NCBI GenBank assembly: GCA_964639225.1
Contig: CAZXCK010000146.1
Coordinates: 1-9,748, forward strand
Reading direction: 5' to 3'
DNA: 9,748 nt
DNA from: CAZXCK01 sp964639225
GTDB lineage: Bacteria; Chloroflexota; Anaerolineae; Aggregatilineales; Phototrophicaceae
This document shows, in pieces, positions 1-6,773 of this stretch (positions are counted from its first letter, which is position 1; every line of letters starts with the position of its first letter). The translations under genes and the position numbers were made by a program. The notes below the pieces were generated by a model. The model made no database searches. It was not told the origin of the DNA and saw nothing but the letters and a program-made list of their open reading frames with translations.

Positions 1-33
1 GTTCATGCATCCCCGGCACAGTGATAGTGTGTA

Positions 34-1353
34 TTACCTGCCAAACTTCTCCGTCAGCAGGTCTTCCAGCGTCGGCGCGCCGATTACCTGAAGCTCGTAG
101 CGCGTGCGCACCAGCGGCAGCCTGATATTGACCACGCGGCTGAGGTCAATCGGCGTGGCGGCGATCACCAGATCGACGTCGGCCTGGTTGATGGTCTGCT
201 CAAGGTCAGCCATCTGCTGCCTGCCGTAACCCATCGCCGGCAGAATGGGGCCAGTGCCCGGATACTTGGCGTAGGTGTCCTTGATCGAGCCGACCGCATA
301 CGGGCGCGGATCGACGATCTCCGCCGCGCCGAAGCGCTGCGCCGCCACCACACCAGCGCCGTAAGCCATCTCGCCGTGTGTCAGTGTGGGGCCGTCCTCG
401 ACGACCAGCACGCGTGCGCCGCGAATCAAGCCGGGATTGTCCACACTGATGGGCGACGCTGCTTCCAGCAGAATGGCGTTAGGGTTGAGCCGCTTGACGT
501 TGTCACGGACCGTCAGCACGTTGTTGTAATCGGCGGTGTCCACCTTGTTGACGATGACCACATCGGCCATGCGGACATTGGTTTCGCCGGGATAGTAGTT
601 CATCTCGTGACCGGGACGGTGCGGGTCCACGACGACGATGTGCATATCCGATTTGTAGAACGAGATGTCGTTGTTGCCGCCATCCCACACGATGACATCG
701 GCCTCTTCTTCGGCCTTGCGCAGGATCGCCTCGTAGTCCACGCCAGCATAGATGACCGCACCCCGGTCGATGTACGGCTCGTATTCCTCGCGCTCTTCGA
801 TGGTCGTCTCGTATTCGTCCAGGTCGTCATATTCGGCGAAACGCTGCACGCGCTGGGCGATGAGGTTGCCATACGGCATCGGATGGCGAATGGCAACCAC
901 GCGATGGCCGAGCGATTGCAGCACATCGACGACGTGGCGCGAAGTCTGGCTTTTGCCGCTGCCGGTGCGCACCGCGCCGATCGACACAACGGGCTTGGTA
1001 CTCTGGACCTGTGTCTTGCCCGGCCCCATCAGCCGGAAATCCGCGCCAGCCGCCGCCACCTGTGCGCCCTTGCTCATGACGTACTGGTACGAGATGTCAC
1101 TGTAGGCGAAGATCACCTGGTCGATGTTGTGCTCGCGGATGAGCTGCTCCAGGTTGGCTTCGTCCTCAATGCGGATGCCCTGCGGGTACAGCTTACCGGC
1201 CAGCTCCGCCGGGTACAGCCGTCCTTCGATGCCAGGAATCTGGGTGGCGGTGAAAGCGACGACCTCATAGCGCTCGTTGTCGCGGAAGTAGGTGTTGAAG
1301 TTATGAAAGTCGCGGCCAGCGGCCCCCATAATCAAGACACGTGTGCGATCCAT
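34..1353 (-). CDS. Cyclic 2,3-diphosphoglycerate synthetase-like P-loop protein (COG2403 family)
   Basis: This 439-residue cytoplasmic protein resembles the COG2403 family, whose characterised archaeal member closes 2,3-diphosphoglycerate into its cyclic form using ATP; bacterial members are usually called predicted GTPases. The N-terminus has a Rossmann-like segment (VLIMGAAGRDFHNFN, about residues 6-20). A Walker A loop follows (GAVRTGSGKSQ, about 126-136), then an acidic VWDGGNND motif (about 222-229) and NKVD (about 269-272), which resembles the G4 base-specificity motif of GTPases. There is no signal peptide or membrane segment. The ATG at 1353 is chosen because GGGAGG lies 9 bases upstream; an in-frame ATG 12 codons earlier has no such site. 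The length is typical of the family. A probable promoter lies in the 80-base gap before it, so it may be expressed separately from the glycosyltransferase gene upstream. Family assignment is strong; the substrate is not known from sequence, and cyclic diphosphoglycerate is mainly a solute of methanogens. Confidence 0.85.
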   Translation of the reverse strand: MDRTRVLIMGAAGRDFHNFNTYFRDNERYEVVAFTATQIPGIEGRLYPAELAGKLYPQGIRIEDEANLEQLIREHNIDQVIFAYSDISYQYVMSKGAQVAAAGADFRLMGPGKTQVQSTKPVVSIGAVRTGSGKSQTSRHVVDVLQSLGHRVVAIRHPMPYGNLIAQRVQRFAEYDDLDEYETTIEEREEYEPYIDRGAVIYAGVDYEAILRKAEEEADVIVWDGGNNDISFYKSDMHIVVVDPHRPGHEMNYYPGETNVRMADVVIVNKVDTADYNNVLTVRDNVKRLNPNAILLEAASPISVDNPGLIRGARVLVVEDGPTLTHGEMAYGAGVVAAQRFGAAEIVDPRPYAVGSIKDTYAKYPGTGPILPAMGYGRQQMADLEQTINQADVDLVIAATPIDLSRVVNIRLPLVRTRYELQVIGAPTLEDLLTEKFGR

Positions 1354-1362
1354 AGCGTAAGA

Positions 1363-1368
1363 CCTCCC
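1363..1368 (-). promoter_or_regulatory. Ribosome binding site that decides the start of the COG2403 gene
   Basis: On the minus strand the six bases read GGGAGG, with 9 bases to the ATG at 1353. This supports that ATG over the longer in-frame start at 1389, which would place the site inside the coding region. Confidence 0.75.
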
Positions 1369-1402
1369 ATACGGTTGTGTAGTTTGCACATATAACCCTC
1401 AC

Positions 1403-1411
1403 AGTATAGCA
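1403..1411 (-). promoter_or_regulatory. Probable extended -10 promoter for the COG2403 gene
   Basis: The minus strand reads TGCTATACT: a TG-n extension followed by TATACT, one base off the TATAAT consensus. It would start transcription near 1396, giving a leader of about 43 bases before the ATG. I saw no good -35 box at the usual distance, which extended -10 promoters can tolerate. It lies between the stop of the upstream gene and this gene's start. Confidence 0.4.
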
Positions 1412-1433
1412 CAATCTGCGGGTTTGCCGCGTG

Positions 1434-2933
1434 TCAGTTTGGAAAGATCAGCAGCCGGCAGTCTCCGGCTGGAATCGTGATGGCGCTGGCATCCACTGGC
1501 GGGGACGGTGGTTCAGATTCACAGTCGATGTAGACCACACGCGCTGGCTGGGTTCGCGCCAGCGCCAGTGCTTCGGCCTGGGTCATGTTTTGCAGGATAT
1601 TGCGCGACGTATAGTGCATCAGCGGCCACACCTGATCGCGTCCCGCCAGGTGCGTGACCACCACATCGTCGGGGGTCGCCTGCTCGTTAAGCGTGGCGAT
1701 CAGCGGTGGCAGATGCGGACGGTTGCCACTCTCATGCAGCCAGATGAGCAGCGCCCCGCCGCTGACGACCGCCAGCAGCAGCAGCGAGTCCAGCAGCGGA
1801 CGCGACCAGCGTCTGATGGTGGGATGGTGGCGCAGGTGTGTCCAGGCCGCCGCCGCCGCAATCGCCAGCGCCGGAATCAACGTGATCTTATAGTAATCGT
1901 GTACGTAGCTGGCGTTGCGAAAGATCAACTGGTAGATCAGGCCGCCGGCCAGCAATCCCCACCAGAAAGCGACCCCCACCGGTGACGAACGGCGCAGCAG
2001 CGGCCATACACCCCCGGCCGCCATCAGCGCCAGTCCGGGCGTGGCGAAAACCATCACATGCACGACGGTCTGCCAGGCGAAGGCCAGCGCCGTGAACGGC
2101 TCGGAGTCGCGGTCGTCGCTCAGGTTGCTGGCACGCAAACCAAAAGCATCGCTGATGCTGTCGATAGCGCCATCCCACTGCGACTGGTAATACGCCATCA
2201 TGGTGATAAAACCCACCGCGCACACGACTCCCAGCACAGGCACGGCCAGCCGGTGACGCCGGTCGCCGAGCCACATCGCCGCCAGTCCCAGCGTGCCCAC
2301 CAGAACCACCGCTGGCCAGGCCGTCCACACCGCCAGCCACGCCAGCAGAGCCAACAGCAGCAGCCGATCACGGCGCGGCTGGCGCAGCCAGTTGACCAGC
2401 ACCGCGCTATACAGCATAACCACCGCCATACCCAGCGGATCGTGCCCGGGCACCCGGCCATAATAGGCGATCATGGGCGTGAGTCCGTAGAAGGCGGTTG
2501 CCCACCACGCCAGCCGCTCACCATGCAGACGGCGCACGAACACGTAGAAGGCCGCCGCGCCGATCAGCGTGACGGCAGCGAATCCGTAGCGCATGGCCAG
2601 CTCGTTCTGGCCGAAAACCAGCGTCAGCGCGTAAGGCAGCCAGATAGCGGTCGGCGGGTGATGGCTGTAGTAGACGAAGTCGGCCCGGTCGCTGACCTCG
2701 AAATTGCGGACGACCATCCCGCCGGTGCCATCCAGCCCGTACCAGTGATGGTTACGCACAGCGGCGGCCATCCACAGGCGCGGCGCTTCCTGAATGCCAT
2801 ACCAGGGTGCGCCCAGTCGGATCACCAGCAGGCCCCACATCACCAGCAGCAGCAGCGCCACACGCAGCCAGGCGCGGCCCCCGGCAGCCGGTGACACTTT
2901 GACGGACGGTTCGACCCAACGCTTATCAGACAA
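1434..2933 (-). CDS. Polytopic membrane glycosyltransferase, GT-C fold (GT39/ArnT-like)
   Basis: A 499-residue integral membrane protein with many hydrophobic helices from about residue 22 to 398 and a short soluble C-terminal domain (about 400-499). Motifs of a GT-C sugar-transferase family follow in order: the first-loop region GIQEAPRLWMAAAVRNHHWYGL (in part, about 46-67), YSHHPP (about 89-94), YYGRVPGHDP (about 157-166) and HDYYKITLIP (about 345-354). Such enzymes move sugars from polyprenyl-phosphate donors onto lipids, glycans or proteins at the outer face of the membrane; the acceptor cannot be told. GT-C enzymes usually have an Asp in the first loop; here Glu49 is the nearest acidic residue. 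The start is TTG, supported by AGGGAG 8 bases upstream; the next in-frame Met is residue 32, inside the first helix. It follows the terminator of the radical SAM gene, so it probably has its own promoter; TAAAAT at 2970-2975 on this strand is a weak -10 candidate. Confidence 0.75.
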   Translation of the reverse strand: MSDKRWVEPSVKVSPAAGGRAWLRVALLLLVMWGLLVIRLGAPWYGIQEAPRLWMAAAVRNHHWYGLDGTGGMVVRNFEVSDRADFVYYSHHPPTAIWLPYALTLVFGQNELAMRYGFAAVTLIGAAAFYVFVRRLHGERLAWWATAFYGLTPMIAYYGRVPGHDPLGMAVVMLYSAVLVNWLRQPRRDRLLLLALLAWLAVWTAWPAVVLVGTLGLAAMWLGDRRHRLAVPVLGVVCAVGFITMMAYYQSQWDGAIDSISDAFGLRASNLSDDRDSEPFTALAFAWQTVVHVMVFATPGLALMAAGGVWPLLRRSSPVGVAFWWGLLAGGLIYQLIFRNASYVHDYYKITLIPALAIAAAAAWTHLRHHPTIRRWSRPLLDSLLLLAVVSGGALLIWLHESGNRPHLPPLIATLNEQATPDDVVVTHLAGRDQVWPLMHYTSRNILQNMTQAEALALARTQPARVVYIDCESEPPSPPVDASAITIPAGDCRLLIFPN

Positions 2934-2941
2934 GCGGCTTT

Positions 2942-2947
2942 CTCCCT
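2942..2947 (-). promoter_or_regulatory. Ribosome binding site supporting a TTG start
   Basis: The minus strand reads AGGGAG followed by 8 bases and then TTG at 2933-2931. The strong match and spacing are the reason for accepting TTG as initiator of the glycosyltransferase; no ATG or GTG at a comparable position would keep the full first membrane helix. Confidence 0.65.
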
Positions 2948-3016
2948 GGCGGCAGCGGACTCTATGGACATTTTAGCCCGGTTTGGCGCTCGGAAAGGTA
3001 AGCGTTGCGACGCATA

Positions 3017-3053
3017 CAAAAACGGCCACGGCGATCGGTCATCGCGGTGGCCG
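3017..3053 (-). terminator. Intrinsic terminator of the radical SAM gene
   Basis: On the minus strand a 13-base arm, a 5-base loop (GACCG) and a second 13-base arm form a GC-rich stem with one internal mismatch, followed directly by five T residues (from 3022 to 3018). It begins 27 bases after the radical SAM stop codon. This is a textbook rho-independent terminator and separates that gene from the glycosyltransferase downstream. Confidence 0.85.
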
Positions 3054-3080
3054 GAAGATGACTGACAGCACAAACTCGCT

Positions 3081-5027
3081 TTACAGCAGCGTGACGTTGG
3101 GCTGGCGTGTGTCGTCGCCGGTGGCGCGGCGGCGCTCCGCGATGGGTTTGACCGGTGGGCATTCCCAGTCCATCGGCTCGGTCCCGGCGCGCTGCTCTTT
3201 GAACTTGGGCAGAATGCCGCAGGCGAAGCAGCGGTCGCGGCAGTCCACGCGCGTCTCGCCTTTGATACTCATCAGATAGTCCTCGACCAGGAACTTTTTA
3301 TGCACCGCCACATCGATATGATCCCAGGGGAACACCTCGTCGATGTCGCGCTCACGCCGGGTGTAGAAGGCCGGGTCCAGACCGTGCGCCTCAAAGGCCT
3401 GCAACCACAGACGATGCCGGTGGCTGTCCTGCCAGGCGTCGAATTTGCAGCCGCGCCGCCACGCCTCGGCGATGACCGCCCCCAGGCGGCGGTCGCCCCG
3501 GCTCAGCCAGCCCTCGAAATCGCTGGTGTCGATGTCGTTCCAGCGCAGGTGCAAACCCGCGCCGCGAATCTGCGTGTGCAGCAGCTTCTGCTTGGCCAGC
3601 ACCGCCTCGCGCGAGTCCTGCATCACCCATTGGAACGGCGTATGCGGCTTGGGGATAAACGTACTCACGCCGACGTTCACGTTGGCCTTGCCGCCCAGGA
3701 TTTTACGGCCCTCTTCCAGCACAGCCTTGCACAGATCGACGATGGCCTGCACGTCGTCCAGCGTCTCTTCAGGATGGCCGATCATGAAGTAGAACTTAAT
3801 CGTACGCCAGCCGCGCGAGTAGACATCGCGCGCCGCCTGGAGCACCTGCTCGTGCGGCACGTACTTGTTGATGACGTTGCGCATGCGCTCGGTGGCGGCT
3901 TCCGGCGCGAAGGTAAAGCCACTGCGGCGCGTATCGCCCATCTTATCGAGCAGGTCGGCGCTGGTCGATTCGATACGCAGACTGGGCAGGCTCAGGCTCA
4001 GGCCGCTGCTGCCGTAACGTTCGCGCACGGCATCGGTCAGCTCGTGGACGTAGACGTAATCCGACGATGACAGGCTCAGCAGGCTGATCTCCTCATAGCC
4101 GGTATTGGCGATGATCTCCTCGATGGCCTGCATGACTTCCGGCACCGGACGCTCGCGGACCGGGCGCGTGACCATCCCGGCATGGCAGAAGCGGCAGCCG
4201 CGCGTGCAGCCGCGCATGATCTCGATCGGGGCGCGGTTATGCACCGTGTCGATGTTGGGCACCAGAAAGCGCGTAAAGGGCGGCGGCAGCGTGGTGACGA
4301 TGCGTTTAAGCACCCGCGCCGGGGCCTCGGCGGTGTTAGGCGTGATGGCGGCTATCGTGCCATCGGGATGATAATCCACGTCGTAGAAGCGCGGCACGTA
4401 CATGCCCTGAATCCTGGCGATGGCCCGCAGCAGTTCATCACGGGATGCGCCGCGCATCGCCTGGACCGTGCGCGCCACCTCGACGATGATCTCCTCGCCC
4501 TCGCCGATCACAAAAGCGTCGATGAAGTCGGCCATCGGCTCCGGGTTATAACAGGCGTGCCCGCCAGCGATCACCAGCGGGTAGGGCCGCCCGTCCGGCT
4601 GGCCGCCGTCGCGTTCCCGACTGTGGATAGGCATCCCGGCCAGGTCCAGCAGATTGAGCACGTTGGTATAGAGCTGCTCATACGGCAGGCTGATGCCCAG
4701 CAGATCATAATCCAGAACAGCATGGCGGCTTTCCAGGCCGTAGAGTGGTAGGCCGGATTCGCGCATGATGGCTTCCATGTCGGTCCAGGGGGAGAACACG
4801 CGCTCGGCCAGCATATCGGGCTGGTTGTTAATCTGCTGGTAGAGGATCATAATACCCAGGTTGGACATCCCCAGATCGTAGATATCGGGGAAGGCCAGCG
4901 CGACCTTAACATCGGTCGCGTGCCAGTCTTTGCTGACGCTGTTGTACTCGCCGCCCACATAGCGCCCCGGTTTATCCACTCGCAGCAGCACCCTGTCCAG
5001 TACACGTTCGATCTGTTCGGGAGTCAT
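3081..5027 (-). CDS. Radical SAM protein with N-terminal B12-binding-like fold (TIGR03960 type)
   Basis: About 648 residues, cytoplasmic. The N-terminus (ERVLDRVLLRVDKPGRYVGG) and the following region with FPDIYDLGMSNLG match the TIGR03960 family, in which a cobalamin-binding-like domain precedes a radical SAM barrel. The radical SAM 4Fe-4S motif is CTRGCRFC (Cys274, Cys278, Cys281), a CX3CX2C cluster preceded by IEIMRG. In the B12-like domain, the position of the cobalamin-ligating His in DxHxxG is Tyr50, so base-off/His-on cobalamin binding is unlikely. Near the C-terminus DCRDRCFACG gives a second CX3CX2C (about Cys596, Cys600, Cys603). The reaction of this family is not established. The start is uncertain: the frame is open to a GTG at 5057 with no ribosome site, ATG also occurs at 5033, and the ATG at 5027 has GGA 6 bases before it and best fits family N-termini. 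It is divergent from the propeller gene and ends at a terminator. The usual DUF2344 partner (TIGR03936) is neither fused nor in this window. Confidence 0.88.
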   Translation of the reverse strand: MTPEQIERVLDRVLLRVDKPGRYVGGEYNSVSKDWHATDVKVALAFPDIYDLGMSNLGIMILYQQINNQPDMLAERVFSPWTDMEAIMRESGLPLYGLESRHAVLDYDLLGISLPYEQLYTNVLNLLDLAGMPIHSRERDGGQPDGRPYPLVIAGGHACYNPEPMADFIDAFVIGEGEEIIVEVARTVQAMRGASRDELLRAIARIQGMYVPRFYDVDYHPDGTIAAITPNTAEAPARVLKRIVTTLPPPFTRFLVPNIDTVHNRAPIEIMRGCTRGCRFCHAGMVTRPVRERPVPEVMQAIEEIIANTGYEEISLLSLSSSDYVYVHELTDAVRERYGSSGLSLSLPSLRIESTSADLLDKMGDTRRSGFTFAPEAATERMRNVINKYVPHEQVLQAARDVYSRGWRTIKFYFMIGHPEETLDDVQAIVDLCKAVLEEGRKILGGKANVNVGVSTFIPKPHTPFQWVMQDSREAVLAKQKLLHTQIRGAGLHLRWNDIDTSDFEGWLSRGDRRLGAVIAEAWRRGCKFDAWQDSHRHRLWLQAFEAHGLDPAFYTRRERDIDEVFPWDHIDVAVHKKFLVEDYLMSIKGETRVDCRDRCFACGILPKFKEQRAGTEPMDWECPPVKPIAERRRATGDDTRQPNVTLL

Positions 5028-5046
5028 CACCATTCCATAACCATCA

Positions 5047-5075
5047 TTGTCCAACACCAGAGATTAGCGTAGCAT
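5047..5075 (+). promoter_or_regulatory. Weak promoter candidate for the propeller-DinB pair
   Basis: TTGTCC (5047-5052) and TAGCAT (5070-5075) are separated by 17 bases, each matching four of six consensus positions. Transcription would begin near 5082, leaving room for the ribosome site at 5093-5097. The gap between the divergent genes is short, so the promoters of both must lie here or in the adjacent coding ends. The support is sequence similarity only. Confidence 0.25.
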
Positions 5076-5105
5076 AAAAGCAACTATCACAAAAGGATTA
5101 GGACG

Positions 5106-6206
5106 ATGCGCATCACGATTATTCTGCTTCTGGGGGCAACTCTACTGCTGACCGTTGCCCCGGCCGTCGCCGACGACAGCCCGCCGCTGACCGCCGACAA
5201 TCTGGACCAGTTTGCTTCGGCGGTGCAGATCGACTTCGCCGCGCAGGAAAATGCCGACCGCTTTGACTCCGGCTGGTTCGCCCTGAGCGGTGACGGAGCC
5301 TATGTAGCCGTCACCCGGCGCGACGGCGGTCTGGTAATCTTCGACAGCGCCAGCGGTGAGGTCGCCGCCGCCTACAACGTCACCCGCAGCAGCGACCAGC
5401 CGGGAACCGTCCTCGACGCTGATTTCGGGTTGGATAACCGCACGCTGGTCGCGCTTCATGCCGATGGCGAACGCTATTATCTGTCGGTCCACATCATCGA
5501 CGGCGACGAGATCACCGTCGTCACGCTGCCGGAGACGCCGGATATGCCGGTACGTGTGTGGCTGGACGCCGATGGTCTCTACGCCTGGATCGAGGTGCTG
5601 GCGCTTGAAGGTCCGCATTACATCATGCGCATGCCCCTGCCAGGCGCGGACGGCGACGAGGCCGACATCATGACCCTGCCCTCTGGCCCGGAAAACGACA
5701 TGGAAGCCTATGTGCGCATCGGGCGCATCCCCGCGCCGCTGGCGGTGACGGCGTCACTGGCGGGCGAGGTAAAACTGTGGAACCTGGAGACCGGCGACGT
5801 CACGCACGAGGTCCAGCTTGACGGCGTGCCGGTCTTTGGCCGCGTCAACGAGACCAGCGGCACACAGATGGCCTGGCGCGACCCCATCTCTGACGCTCTC
5901 TATCTGCTGGATTTCGTCACGGGCGAGAATGAGCAGATCGCCGACCTGGGCGGCGCTTACATCCAGGCGATTCTGCTGAGTCCGGCAGCGGATGTCATTC
6001 TGGGTGTGGCCGTCGATGACCGTCCGGTGGTGGTCGCCTGGAACGCGGCCACCGGCCAATTAACCGAACTGGGCACATACCGCCAGTGCAGCCGCGTGCC
6101 CGATCTGGTGCGACTGAGCGCCGACGGCAGCACGCTGGTCATCGGCTGCGACACCGGCCTGGATATCTGGCGCGTCCACACTGAAGCCAACAACAACGAG
6201 GAATAA
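5106..6206 (+). CDS. Exported WD40-like beta-propeller protein
   Basis: A 366-residue protein with a clear Sec signal peptide: Arg2, a hydrophobic stretch of about 17 residues, and a likely signal peptidase I site after APAVA (about residue 22). There is no lipobox Cys, so it is probably released outside the membrane. The mature part contains repeated propeller-blade strands: AYVAVTRRDGGLVIFDSASG (about 65-84), LAVTASLAGEVKLWNLETGD (about 212-231), VVVAWNAATGQLTELG (about 308-323) and STLVIGCDTGLDIWRV (about 342-357). Only two Cys occur in the mature part (Cys328 and Cys348), and they could form a disulfide. AAAGGA lies 8 bases upstream of the ATG. No catalytic motif is visible; such propellers mostly act as binding scaffolds, and no ligand can be named. 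The stop is 3 bases before the DinB-type gene, so the two are probably cotranscribed and translationally coupled. Confidence 0.7.
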   Translation: MRITIILLLGATLLLTVAPAVADDSPPLTADNLDQFASAVQIDFAAQENADRFDSGWFALSGDGAYVAVTRRDGGLVIFDSASGEVAAAYNVTRSSDQPGTVLDADFGLDNRTLVALHADGERYYLSVHIIDGDEITVVTLPETPDMPVRVWLDADGLYAWIEVLALEGPHYIMRMPLPGADGDEADIMTLPSGPENDMEAYVRIGRIPAPLAVTASLAGEVKLWNLETGDVTHEVQLDGVPVFGRVNETSGTQMAWRDPISDALYLLDFVTGENEQIADLGGAYIQAILLSPAADVILGVAVDDRPVVVAWNAATGQLTELGTYRQCSRVPDLVRLSADGSTLVIGCDTGLDIWRVHTEANNNEE

Positions 6207-6209
6207 CCG

Positions 6210-6719
6210 ATGAAAACCGAGCAAATCCGCACCCTGTACGACTATCACTTTACACTCAACCGCCGCATCTGGGACGAGTCCATCACACAGCTCACCGATG
6301 AGCAGTTCGTCGAGGAAATTCCGTATTCGCTGGGGTCTATCCGTAATCAGGTGGTCCACATGATGACCGTCGACGCCATCTGGTTCGCTCGTTTAGAGGA
6401 AATCCACACGCCAGCGGCGCTCGAACCCGAACAGATCGCGGACCGTGCCACCGCCCGCCGGGTCTGGGACGGCATCGAACAGCGGATGCGGGTCTACCTG
6501 GATCATCTGCGTGACTCGCGGCTGGATTACGTGGTCAAGTACACCACGCGGCGCATGGGGCCGTGCCAAACGCCATCCTGGCAGATTCTGACGCACGTCA
6601 TCACGCACGGCGTCGATCACCGGGCGCAGGTGCTGGCCGGTCTGCACGCGCTGGGCGCGCCCACACTGGAACAGGATCTGATGCTGCATATCTGGGATGT
6701 ACAGGGGCCAGACGAATAG
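6210..6719 (+). CDS. DinB/YfiT-type four-helix putative metalloenzyme
   Basis: A 169-residue soluble protein of the DinB superfamily. The N-terminal helix (TLYDYHFTLNRRIWD, about 8-22), the VVHMM segment with His50, and THVITHGVDHRAQV (about 128-141) are the family hallmarks. His50 with His133 and His137 would form the usual three-His metal site; His129 is an additional nearby His. The length is normal. Family members include thiol-dependent transferases (mycothiol and bacillithiol enzymes) and many of unknown function; nothing here decides the reaction. Translation probably depends on GAGGA within the last codons of the propeller gene, 7 bases before this ATG. The product has no signal peptide, so it is predicted to act in the cytoplasm although its cotranscribed partner is exported. 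Confidence 0.82.
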   Translation: MKTEQIRTLYDYHFTLNRRIWDESITQLTDEQFVEEIPYSLGSIRNQVVHMMTVDAIWFARLEEIHTPAALEPEQIADRATARRVWDGIEQRMRVYLDHLRDSRLDYVVKYTTRRMGPCQTPSWQILTHVITHGVDHRAQVLAGLHALGAPTLEQDLMLHIWDVQGPDE

Positions 6720-6728
6720 CGAGTAGCA

Positions 6729-6760
6729 TTCAGGGGTCGATCCACGGATCGACCCCTGAA
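6729..6760. terminator. Perfect 14-bp inverted repeat between convergent genes, probable bidirectional terminator
   Basis: The arms TTCAGGGGTCGATC and its exact complement flank a 4-base loop (CACG). The repeat starts 9 bases after the DinB-type stop and ends 13 bases before the tryptophanase stop on the other strand. Neither exit side has a T-run (plus exit reads AATCACAA, minus exit reads ATGCTACT), so it may end transcription weakly or with Rho, or protect the mRNA 3' ends. Confidence 0.6.
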
Positions 6761-6773
6761 AATCACAACAACA

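Noticed and set aside
1..33. Possible start of a further minus-strand gene at ATG 10-8 or 6-4
   Set aside because: Only a few bases remain before the window edge, and the GGGG before it touches or nearly touches the ATG; too little sequence to support a gene.
376..1395. Long open frame (339 codons) on the plus strand opposite the COG2403 gene
   Set aside because: It is fully antisense to a gene with clear motifs, has no family resemblance and is rich in His, Arg, Val and Asp in the way expected of a high-GC shadow frame.
1416..1429. GCGG/CCGC hairpin between the glycosyltransferase stop and the COG2403 promoter
   Set aside because: Only four base pairs and no T-tract on the exit side; not a credible terminator.
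1770..1800. CAG-rich runs (also near 2355 and 2845) looking like a trinucleotide repeat
   Set aside because: They are Leu CTG codons of membrane helices read on the other strand and are explained by the glycosyltransferase coding sequence.
2058..2894. Open frame of 278 codons on the plus strand opposite the glycosyltransferase gene
   Set aside because: Its composition (very rich in Gln, His and Arg) mirrors the Leu/Ala codons of the membrane protein on the other strand; no domain and no ribosome site of note.
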